From CAYGDP01 sp964348665 (lineage in GTDB: Bacteria > Verrucomicrobiota > Verrucomicrobiia > Palsa-1439 > CAYGDP01): a stretch of DNA of 64,000 nt. Numbering within the stretch: the stretch's first letter is position 1; every line of letters starts with the position of its first letter. The notes below the pieces were generated by a model, which had not been told where the DNA came from, made no database searches, and saw nothing but the letters and a program-made list of their open reading frames with translations. Shown piece by piece: positions 23,271-31,400 of the stretch. The DNA is taken from the NCBI GenBank assembly GCA_964348665.1, contig CAYGDP010000002.1, forward strand, positions 183,833 through 247,832, given 5' to 3'. A program made the translations under genes and the position numbers.

Positions 23271-24134
23271 CTAATTCCCTACGCCCAACACAAGCCGCAG
23301 ATAGACGTAGAGCAGCGGCGCCGTGAAGAGGAGGCTGTCAATCAGGTCGAGCGCGCCCCCGATGCCGGGCAGCATATTCCCTGAATCTTTGACGCCCGCT
23401 TCGCGTTTCAATTGCGATTCGGCGAGATCGCCGATGATCGCCGCCACGCCAAGCAGACCGCCCAGGATGAGTGCGTGAGAAAGATCGAAACCGGAGCCGA
23501 GCGAATGCCCCCTGGCATCCAGCACGTTCATTGTCACGAGACTTGCCAGGATCGAAAACACCACCGCGCCGACCGCTCCTTCCCAAGTCTTGTTGGGGCT
23601 GATACGCGGGATGAGCTTATGCCGTCCGACCAGCGAGCCGACGATGTACGCGCCCATGTCGCTGAACTTGGTCACGACCACCAGGTATAGCACAAGATAT
23701 TTTCCGCTATCGTCGGGCGCAATGAACCGGATTTTGGTGATGAAATTCAACATCCAGGGCACGTAGAATAAGCCGAGCAACGTGGCGGACATCGTGGCGA
23801 TCCCGACGGGATTGAATTTTTGCGGAAACATCCGCACGAATACGCCGAGCACGAAGGCGAGCATCACACAGTTCTCAAAATCAATGGCGCGCGGGGTCAG
23901 CGCGCCGTTTCGGAAAAACCACCACCCGCCGGTCATCAGCACGATACCGCCGATCAATCCAGACGTGCGAAAGCTGCGCAGCCCCGCCTTGTCGAGGATC
24001 TGGTACACCTCGCGCAGCGCGATCGCGCCGAGCGCCGTCACGACGATGTATTGCCAGAGGGGGGAAAACCAAAATACCGCGCCCAACACGAGCGCCCACA
24101 GGACGATGGAGCTAAGAAGGCGGCGATAAAACAT
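23271..24134 (-). CDS. cdsA: phosphatidate cytidylyltransferase
   Basis: CdsA makes CDP-diacylglycerol from phosphatidate and CTP for phospholipid synthesis in the inner membrane. The 287-residue polytopic protein has about eight membrane segments, and the diagnostic C-terminal signature appears as RISPNKTWEGAVGAVV and later KREAGVKDSGNMLPGIGGALD with LIDSLLFTAP. ATG 24134 (MFYRRLLSSIVLW) is chosen; longer starts would be encoded by the heptamer repeat array just upstream. The gene lies between uppS and dxr in the usual cluster. Confidence 0.93.
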   Translation of the reverse strand: MFYRRLLSSIVLWALVLGAVFWFSPLWQYIVVTALGAIALREVYQILDKAGLRSFRTSGLIGGIVLMTGGWWFFRNGALTPRAIDFENCVMLAFVLGVFVRMFPQKFNPVGIATMSATLLGLFYVPWMLNFITKIRFIAPDDSGKYLVLYLVVVTKFSDMGAYIVGSLVGRHKLIPRISPNKTWEGAVGAVVFSILASLVTMNVLDARGHSLGSGFDLSHALILGGLLGVAAIIGDLAESQLKREAGVKDSGNMLPGIGGALDLIDSLLFTAPLLYVYLRLVLGVGN

Positions 24135-24140
24135 GATTAG

Positions 24141-24168
24141 AAACTCCAAACTCCAAACTCCAAACTCC
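24141..24168. repeat. heptamer repeat (AAACTCC x4)
   Basis: Four exact copies of AAACTCC begin 7 bases upstream of the cdsA start. On the minus strand they are read as GGAGTTT repeats immediately before the coding region, where the GGAG could even act as ribosome-binding sequence. A related heptamer array (GAAGTTT) lies at 24229-24256. Confidence 0.85.
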
Positions 24169-24228
24169 AAGGAAACTTCAACTCCCAAATCCCAAAAACA
24201 CGTTTCCTTCGTTGCCTAGTCAATTCTT

Positions 24229-24256
24229 GAAGTTTGAGGTTTGAAGTTTGAAGTTT
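24229..24256. repeat. heptamer repeat (GAAGTTT-type x4)
   Basis: Four copies of GA(A/G)GTTT end exactly at the uppS stop codon. With the AAACTCC array at 24141 it frames the uppS-cdsA gap in roughly inverted orientation. Confidence 0.75.
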
Positions 24257-24978
24257 CACTCCCCCACCTTTCCTCTTCGTCGCTCGCGCTTGGAGAAATC
24301 GTCCAGCGCGCGCAGGAATTCTGGCTTGCGAAAATCCGGCCAGTACGTTGGCGTAATCCACAATTCCGTGTAGCTCATCTGCCAGAGCAGAAAATTGCTA
24401 AGGCGCATCTCGCCACTGGTGCGAATCAGCAAATCCGGGTCGGGAATCGCCCGCGTATAGAGATGCTGGCTGATGAGCCGCTCGTTCACGTCGTCGGCGT
24501 TGAGATGACCGCTCTTGGCCTCCGCCACAATCTCGCGCACGGCGTCCACGATCTCATCGCGCCCGCCATAACTCAAGGCGAGGATGAGAGTCAGGCCGGT
24601 ATTTTTCGCCAGCGACGCGCGAGCCCGCGCCAAGGCTCGTTGCGCGCGCTCCGGCAAATCGTGCAGCCGCCCAATCGCTTCCAGGCGAACGTTGTTCCGG
24701 TTCAACTCGGCGGTCTCGTGCCGCAGATAGTATTCGAGAAAATGCATCAACGCCTTCACTTCCGTCCGAGGCCGTTCCCAATTTTCGCGCGAGAACGCGT
24801 AGAGCGTCAGGTATTCGATCCCGACCTCGCCGGCGGCGCGCACAATCTCCCGCACGCTCTCCACGCCCGTCCGATGCCCCTCCAATCGCGGTAACCCGCG
24901 TGCGCGCGCCCAGCGCCCGTTGCCATCCATGATGATGGCGACGTGGCGAGGAATGTTTTTTTGCAACGACCCAGCCAT
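24256..24978 (-). CDS. uppS: isoprenyl transferase (undecaprenyl diphosphate synthase)
   Basis: A 240-residue cis-prenyltransferase that builds the C55 lipid carrier for peptidoglycan and O-antigen synthesis. The motifs are HVAIIMDGNGRWARARG (catalytic Asp and phosphate loop), GHRTGVESVREIV, LTLYAFSRENWERP, LILALSYGGRDEIVDA and DPDLLIRTSGEMRLSNFLLWQ with SYTELWITPTYWPDF. ATG 24978 is used. It is the first gene of the uppS-cdsA-dxr-rseP-ispG cluster, so the promoter presumably lies in 24979-25060. Confidence 0.95.
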   Translation of the reverse strand: MAGSLQKNIPRHVAIIMDGNGRWARARGLPRLEGHRTGVESVREIVRAAGEVGIEYLTLYAFSRENWERPRTEVKALMHFLEYYLRHETAELNRNNVRLEAIGRLHDLPERAQRALARARASLAKNTGLTLILALSYGGRDEIVDAVREIVAEAKSGHLNADDVNERLISQHLYTRAIPDPDLLIRTSGEMRLSNFLLWQMSYTELWITPTYWPDFRKPEFLRALDDFSKRERRRGKVGE

Positions 24979-25348
24979 GACGAGGGGGCACTCTGGTCGG
25001 TGCGAGTGGGTTTGTCAAGAACGGGGGGAACGGGAAGAGCGTGGTCGCTCGTTGGTGGGAAGTCTGTAGCGTCGGTCTATGACCGACGAAATAATTTAAG
25101 TCGGCGCTCACAGAGCACCGCTACAATACGGAATCGAAATCTACATTACCCTACAACAATCGTCTGATCCTGATGCGCACCGCTGGCAACGGCTGGACGC
25201 TGGTCACCGCCGACGAAAATTTGCTGAAATATCCTGTCAAGACGTTGAGGGCTATCTGACGTTCCGGTTCAGCAGAGGCGCGGAGCGCCGTTCGCTGCAA
25301 CCGGTTGTTGGCATGGGACGGTCCTATCGAATCACTGCTCATCATAGG
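24979..25348. other. intergenic stretch rich in repeats
   Basis: This 370-base gap holds a palindromic element at 25065-25125 and, further right, a minus-strand frame reading ANNRLQRTALRASAEPER. From memory that peptide recurs in many genomes and stems from a repeat rather than a gene. No supported gene was found. The uppS promoter probably lies near 24990-25060. Confidence 0.5.
25065..25125. repeat. dispersed palindromic element (TGTAGCG ... CGCTACA)
   Basis: The outer arms TGTAGCG and CGCTACA frame two inner hairpins: CGTCGGTC/GACCGACG around TAT, and GCTC/GAGC around ACA. The same design, with GCGGTCTATGACCGC inside, recurs at 26177-26243, 41807-41825 and 46271-46293. Confidence 0.75.
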
Positions 25349-25987
25349 CTATACGGTCATCGCAGGGTACGTTTGCTCGATGTCCCAGAGCAGGCGAATC
25401 GGATCTCCGACCGAGAGGAGACCGCCGGCGCTCGGTCGCTTGAACAGGAATGTCCCCTTCATAGAGGGCGCGATCTGAAACGGGCCCCACTGCGCAGCAC
25501 GGCGGGGTTCACCATTCAAAAGGTTGAACCTTCCGCCGTGTCCAGCTGCATTCCTGCAGTGGCGCAAAAATTCCCAGAGTGGCCCTTGATCGTGCCAGGT
25601 CTTTGTCTTAGATTCCTCATGAGCAAGGACGAACACTACGCCAGCCGCGTTGAGCATGTGTTCGGCCAGATAATTGTGCTCCCGCGCCACCTCTCGCGCA
25701 ATCTCGTCAATGTCGACGGCGATCGTGCTGCTTAAGAACTCGGAGCGGAGCTGAAGCGGTCCCACAATCTTGGCGAGGTCCTTCCTGAAAGCGGCTCTAT
25801 CGGCCTCGAATTGCGAGGACGGCGTGCCGATTGTGGTTACGGCTGCAAGAGCGTCGTCCACCGAGCGAGGACCAATCACACCACGAACCGCAAGCTCTTT
25901 ATACCCGATCAACTGACTCACGTAGTTGATCACGAGGGGGTAGAACGGCTTGTGTCTATCGAAATGGTTCAACGGAACCTGTGACAT
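25349..25987 (-). CDS. hypothetical protein with HEPN-like Rx4H motif
   Basis: A 212-residue soluble, mostly helical protein. ATG 25987 (MSQVPLNHFDRHKPFYP) is preferred over ATG 26011. The segment PLWEFLRHCRNAAGHGGRFN near residues 137-154 contains R145-N-A-A-G-H150, the Rx4H motif with a polar residue after Arg that defines the catalytic helix of HEPN ribonucleases. Those occur in toxins and abortive-infection proteins. No MNT-type antitoxin or ATPase lies next to it; it stands alone between repeat-rich gaps. HEPN membership is inferred from one motif and the helical context. Confidence 0.5.
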   Translation of the reverse strand: MSQVPLNHFDRHKPFYPLVINYVSQLIGYKELAVRGVIGPRSVDDALAAVTTIGTPSSQFEADRAAFRKDLAKIVGPLQLRSEFLSSTIAVDIDEIAREVAREHNYLAEHMLNAAGVVFVLAHEESKTKTWHDQGPLWEFLRHCRNAAGHGGRFNLLNGEPRRAAQWGPFQIAPSMKGTFLFKRPSAGGLLSVGDPIRLLWDIEQTYPAMTV

Positions 25988-26176
25988 CGAATTCGTCCGG
26001 CCAACTTGCAATTATGTGACACTTTTGTTTCCCTAATGGGATTTGGGCAATAAAAAAGTCTCCTATCGCGCAGTACCCGACGATTCGACCGAGGTTGTTG
26101 GCAGGCGTTGCGAGCGATATTTTTAGATTTACCATTGGCCAGAGCGTAACACCGCAGGGGAGTGTCGGCAAGCGCA

Positions 26177-26243
26177 GTAGCGGCGGTCTATGAACGCCGA
26201 CGGGGATTGGGATTGTCCGACGGCGGTCATAGACCGCCGCTAC
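26177..26243. repeat. dispersed palindromic element with perfect 17-bp arms
   Basis: GTAGCGGCGGTCTATGA (26177-26193) and its exact reverse complement (26227-26243) frame a 33-base spacer. The right arm contains the stop codon of purA (CTA, TAG on the minus strand, 26240-26242). It is the most complete copy of the family seen at 25065, 41807 and 46271, and could fold into a long hairpin that terminates purA transcription. Confidence 0.85.
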
Positions 26244-27541
26244 AAAATTATCGTCTGATCCTGGCGGGCGCCGACGCTGACGATTTGGATGGGCGCGCCC
26301 GCGAGTTTGCTCATGGCGTTCAAATAAATCCTCGCGCGCTTGGGGAGTTCGTCAAACCGACGTGAAAGTTGGGTGGAGGATTGCCAGCCGTCGAATTCCT
26401 GATAGATCGGGCGGCAACGCGCCAGCACCTCGGCGTCGTGCGGCATCGTCTCGATGGTTTTACTGCCTAGTTTGTAGCCGACACAGGCACGCACCTTCGG
26501 AAGTTTGTCGAGCACGTCGAGCTTGGTAACGGCGAGCGCATCGAGTCCGTTGATCAACACCGCGTAGCGGACGGCAACAGCGTCCCACCATCCGCACCGC
26601 CGCGCCCTGCCGGTGGTGGTGCCAAATTCGTGACCGGTCTGGCGAATCTGTTCGCCGAGCGAGTCGTGCAGCTCGGTTGGGAACGGTCCTTCGCCCACGC
26701 GCGTCGTGTACGCCTTGGTCACGCCGATGACGCGGTCAATTTTGTTTGGGGACAATCCCGAACCGGTGCACGCGCCGCCTGCGGTGCAATTGGAACTGGT
26801 GACATAGGGATACGTGCCGTGGTCAATGTCGAGCAGCGTGCCTTGCGCGCCTTCGAACAGGATTTCCTTGCCTTGGGCAACGGCGCGATTGAGCAGGGTG
26901 ATGGTGTCGGTGACGTGCGGGCGGAGGACTCGGGCGGCGGTCAAGAGGGAGCGCCGGGCATCGGTGTACGAAACCGTCGGCGCGCCCCACGCGCGGAGCA
27001 CGTCGTTATTGCGGCGGAGACAATCCCGCAATTTTTCGGAGAACCGGCGCGGGTTCATCAGGTCCATCATGCGCAGATTCACGCGCGCGACTTTGTCGGC
27101 GTAGGCCGGGCCGATGCCGCGCTTGGTGGTGCCGATCTTGCGCGCGCCTTTCGCGCCCTCGCGGTATTCGTCGAGGAGCGGGTGATAGGGCAGGACGAGA
27201 TGGCAGGATTCGCTGATGAAAAGATTCCCGCCGTCGCCTCGCTTTGGCGCGGCAAGACCGTCAATGGATACTCCACGCGCGCGGAGTTTGGCAATTTCAT
27301 CGGCGAGCGCGACGGGATCCACGACGACGCCGTTGCCCAGAATGTTGATCGTGCCACGATGAAGGATGCCGGAGGGGATGAGGTGCAGCTTGTATTGCTG
27401 GTCGCCGACCTCGACGGTGTGGCCGGCGTTATTGCCGCCTTGGTAGCGGACGACGACGTCGGCCTTGGCGGCCAATACGTCAATCACTTTGCCCTTTCCC
27501 TCGTCGCCCCACTGCGCTCCGACCAGAATTGTGACGCTCAT
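26240..27541 (-). CDS. purA: adenylosuccinate synthetase
   Basis: PurA joins IMP and aspartate with GTP, the first committed step to AMP. The 433-residue protein starts MSVTILVGAQWGDEGKGKVI (P-loop with catalytic Asp) and continues with YQGGNNAGHTV (catalytic His), GTTKRGIGPAYADK, LFEGAQGTLLDIDHGTYPYV, TRVGEGPFPTE and TTTGRARRCGWWDAVAVRYA. ATG 27541 is chosen; an 8-residue longer form has no support. The final residues QDQTIIL and the stop codon lie against the palindromic element at 26177-26243. The gene stands alone on the minus strand. Confidence 0.96.
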   Translation of the reverse strand: MSVTILVGAQWGDEGKGKVIDVLAAKADVVVRYQGGNNAGHTVEVGDQQYKLHLIPSGILHRGTINILGNGVVVDPVALADEIAKLRARGVSIDGLAAPKRGDGGNLFISESCHLVLPYHPLLDEYREGAKGARKIGTTKRGIGPAYADKVARVNLRMMDLMNPRRFSEKLRDCLRRNNDVLRAWGAPTVSYTDARRSLLTAARVLRPHVTDTITLLNRAVAQGKEILFEGAQGTLLDIDHGTYPYVTSSNCTAGGACTGSGLSPNKIDRVIGVTKAYTTRVGEGPFPTELHDSLGEQIRQTGHEFGTTTGRARRCGWWDAVAVRYAVLINGLDALAVTKLDVLDKLPKVRACVGYKLGSKTIETMPHDAEVLARCRPIYQEFDGWQSSTQLSRRFDELPKRARIYLNAMSKLAGAPIQIVSVGARQDQTIIL

Positions 27542-27666
27542 CGTTCGGTTCCTGTGGACGGACACACGGGTCTGCCCCTACACAAAACAATCCCGAACCC
27601 GCGCATGCGGGATCGGGACTCAAATACCAACGCGGCCATGCTACGCGCTTCTTCTTCCACTGTCAA

Positions 27667-28356
27667 TCAGCGCGAGAAATAATCGCTGATGCGTTTCTTT
27701 AAATCGTTCTTGATCTCGGCGACTTTCTTTTCGTCTTGTTTATCGGCTGCCTTATCGGCGGCTTTGGCGGGCGCGGCAGTTTCACCGCTCTTCGCGTCGG
27801 CCTTGGCGGCAGGCGCGGCTTTTTCGCCCGGTTTCGCCCCGGCTTTACCGGCGGGCGCCGCCGAGGGGGCGGCGGATTTTGAGGCGGCGACCTCTCTCGC
27901 TTCCTGGGCTTTGACGAATTTGGTCACGCCCATCCGCGCCTCGAGCCGGTATTGTCGCCACGCCAATACGCCGCTGATATAATCGGAGAACGCGCGGTTG
28001 GCGGCCAGGATTTGTTTCATCTCCGGTTTGCCGATGCTAAGCAGCTCGGCGGCCGTCGCGGCGGTGCAGGTCGCCGTGCGGGCCTCGCCGGTCATCAAGG
28101 CAAACTCGCCAAAGAATTCTCCCGGTTTCAGCCGCGTCTGCAAGACCACCTCTCCCTTGGGATTCTTCGCCACAACGTCCACAAACCCTGTCTTGATGAT
28201 GTAAAAAGTGCCGTCGGTATCGCCCTGTTTGCAAATCACAGCGCCGGGTTCCGCTTCCACCGGAGTCACTTCCGCGGCGAGCTGGCGCAATTGGTCGTCG
28301 GTGAGGCCGCCGAGAAACTCGACATTTTTGAGCAATTGAAAATTTGCATCCGCCAT
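27667..28356 (-). CDS. cyclic nucleotide-binding domain protein with Ala/Lys-rich tail
   Basis: A 229-residue protein starting MADANFQLLKNVEFLGGLT. Residues 5-120 form a cNMP-binding/Crp-like beta-roll (CKQGDTDGTFYIIKTGFVDV, LKPGEFFGEFALMTGEARTATC), with GEFALMTGEARTA as the phosphate-binding cassette. There is no HTH domain, so it is not a classical transcription factor. An AKPAA-type low-complexity linker (about residues 155-205) leads to a conserved end IKNDLKKRISDYFSR. A close paralogue lies at 34888-35424 on the other side of the LE.R-protein array; it lacks the long linker but has the same tail. Confidence 0.85.
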   Translation of the reverse strand: MADANFQLLKNVEFLGGLTDDQLRQLAAEVTPVEAEPGAVICKQGDTDGTFYIIKTGFVDVVAKNPKGEVVLQTRLKPGEFFGEFALMTGEARTATCTAATAAELLSIGKPEMKQILAANRAFSDYISGVLAWRQYRLEARMGVTKFVKAQEAREVAASKSAAPSAAPAGKAGAKPGEKAAPAAKADAKSGETAAPAKAADKAADKQDEKKVAEIKNDLKKRISDYFSR

Positions 28357-28477
28357 CGTCGCGCCAGCGTGCGCCAATCATCGGGCATTGTCAAGCCGCC
28401 ACTCGTGATTCAAGCCTCTCTACCTACTGACGAACCTCTTTGTCGCTCAATCCTAGTTGAATTGCTGGCAAATTTGG

Positions 28478-31400
28478 TTATATGAGCGTGAAGCTGCCAT
28501 CGCCACTACCCAAGTAGATCGCGGGCAATTCCTCACCTAAGAGCGCCACGGAAATGTCCATGACACCATCGTCGTCGAAATCCTCCACCGCCAGTGCCCA
28601 CGCGCTTCCTTCCACCTGATAGCTTTGCTCCTGCCCAAATCCCCCTTGAACGTTCCCGAAGCCAACGATGATCGCGTTCCCCTCAAAGGCAATGGCCGCA
28701 CGGTCTTCCAGCCCGTCCCCGTTCAAATCCGCGTAGACGGCGGATGCTGTTGAAAAAATCGTAATGAGTTGATCGTCGTTGCGGATATACCCGTTTGCCG
28801 TCCCTCTGACGATCGCCGCGTTGCTGGCGTTGGATAGCGCCACCCTAAAAAACTCGAGCCGCTCCGCCTTGAGGTCGCCATTAATCAACACCGTGATGGT
28901 CTTCTCCGTCTCTCCCGCTCCAAACGTCAAGGTTCCGTTGACCGGCTGGTAATCATTGTCTTGCAGGGTCGCGGTGCCATCGGCGGTGGCGAATCGCACC
29001 GTCACAATCTTCGTCGGTTGCCGTCGCAGTAACGTAACCGTAAACACGTACGGCAGGGTTCCGCCATTTCCCTCCCGTTGCGCCCGAGCGGATTGAATGA
29101 AGAGGTAGCCAGCATCGTCGTCCAGGATCGTACCTTGTCCCTGGTCGTCTCCCAATACCGCCGTGCTGGTGGCGTCCAGCGTTAGATTGACAAAGAAAGT
29201 CTCGTCTTCTTCGGGATTATGGTCGCCCCGAATCGTGATGGGGATCACTCCCGTCGTCGCCCCGGCGGGTATGGTGAAAGGGCTGACAACCGCTTGGTAA
29301 TCTCCCGGCCCGAACGATTTCGCGGTGCCGTCCTGCGTGCGGTAAACCAGCGCGATCGGCAAATAGCTGGGATTGGAGAGCGTAACGGTGAATGGAAATG
29401 TGATTCCGAAGAAAGCATTGCCTTCGGGCAAGCTCACGTCGCTGATCGTGACGACGGGGATGGGATCGTCGTTGAGGATCGTCACGATCGCCGTGTCATC
29501 GGCCAGCGTTGCGTTCGTGGGCAGGGACAGCCGCACGTGGATGGTTTCATCCAACTCATACGTTAGATCGCCGGCAACGGTTACGATGACGCCCTTGGCG
29601 GTCTCGTCGGGATTGAAGGTCACCGGAATCGTGGCAAAGCTGGTGAAGTCAGTCCCCGCCGTCGACGTGCCGCCCGTCGCCAAGCTCAAGTTGACTGTAA
29701 TGGTCTGATAGCTTGGGTTGGAGAGAAAGACCACCACGGGGAAGTCAGTCGTTGCCTGATCGCCTTCGGCTTCCGTCAGGTCGTTCACGGAAATCACCGG
29801 GATCGAGTCGTCGTTATTGATTCTCCCGATTCCGAAGTCGTTGCCGCGCGTCGCGTTCACCCGATCGAGGATGTTGACACGAAAATCCTCCGTGATTTCA
29901 TACTTAGTGTCTCCGTTGACAAGCACCGGAATCGTGCCGTTCTGACCGGGCGGGATGATGGCAATCTCGCTCTTGGGTTCGTAATCATGGTCGGTCACCG
30001 TTGCGGTAAAATCGGCTGTCGTATAGTATACCGCGACGTAGTGGGGCGCCGACGGCGTGACGCGGAGCGGGAATTGGTATTCCGTGCTGCCTTCGTCGCC
30101 TTCGCTCGCGATGGCGTTGAGCACCGAAACCATCGGCAAGACTGTTGCCATGTCATACAATCGATGCACTTCATCGGCCGTAAGAGCCCGGTTATAGAAC
30201 TGCACCTCGTCGATCTGGCCAAAAAAACTCCCTGACGTATCGTCGCCCCGCGCTCCAATGTCCACATTGGTGGTGAAAAGGTAGGTCGGATTGTAAAAAC
30301 CTCCACCCGCGCTCACCCCGTCCACGTAAAACAATACGTTTCCGTTGACGGTGCTGACGGCGAGATGATGCCACTGGGTATCCGAGACCGACGTGCCGCC
30401 GCCAATGTTTCCGATTCCCACCTCGCTTAGAAACGGGTGGCCATCACCGGCCAGCCCTAAACAGTATCCGCGATATCCGTAGCAAAGAATCTCACCCCAG
30501 GGACCACCGTGTTCGGGGTCTTGGCCGACTTGTTGGCCGCTGCGAATCCAGGCGCTAATGGTGAAATTCTGCCGCTGGAGGTTTGCGGGGTTGCCCAAAT
30601 TCACCCCGTCTTGGAAGCCATCCAAGCTAAAGGCATTGCCGAGGATTCCGGGCGCAAAGGTGACATTGCCCACCGGCCCGCCACCGTTGCCATCGGCGCT
30701 ATCCGAGAAATTCCCCTCGCCTTTCCAGCAACTCACCAGCCCCGGCAACGGATTCAGAGCGCAGTCGTTGGGAGTAATCGGGTCGCCGTCATCATCCTCA
30801 ATTACGCCGATGCCTTCGGCATCGGCAAAGATGGCGTTGAGCGGCACGCCGGGGACAGGTTCGAGGATCAGCCTGAACATCTCGTTAAATTCGGAAATCG
30901 TGTCGCCGTGAATGGGCACGGTGATGGTTTTCGTGAGTGGATCACCGAGCGCAAAGGTAATCGGGTTGGCGGCGGGGTAAACGGTCGTGGTGTAATCCAC
31001 GTCGGCTTTAGCGGCTCCATTGCCGGGAGAACCGAGCGGTGGATTCAATTCCAAGTCTGCCGTCCGAGCCATCAGCGTGACAGTCTCAAACGGATCGCGG
31101 TCGAGGGAGACGGTGAACGTGATGTTGTTGATGTCCGTGTTGCCTTCTGACACGAGCGCGGGATTGTTGACGGTGATGCGAGGGAGGCAGGTGACCAGTT
31201 GTGGGTCGCCCGGTTCGACTGTTCCAGTGTAACTCGGTTCCATGTTCAGCACCGCGCCGCCAGTGACACTTGTCAAGATTTCGTAAGAGGTAGTCGAACT
31301 GGACGCCGACCACACATAGATGCAGTATTCGGGGCTTGTCGGCTCGACAACAACTATGGTTTCCGCAGTCACTCCAGTAGCAGAGGTTGCATCTGCAGAG

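Noticed and set aside
22378..23274. Open frame of 298 codons on the plus strand
   Set aside because: It is the antisense shadow of dxr.
25160..25190. Similarity of ATCGTCTGATCCTG to the 3' end of purA, suggesting a purA remnant
   Set aside because: Only about 14 bases match, and the upstream translation does not continue like PurA; probably chance or a small local duplication.
25151..25345. Small minus-strand frame with NNRLQRTALRASAEPER
   Set aside because: The peptide looks repeat-derived and the frame has no ribosome site; treated as intergenic repeat sequence.
26630..27682. Open frame of 350 codons on the plus strand
   Set aside because: It is the antisense shadow of purA.
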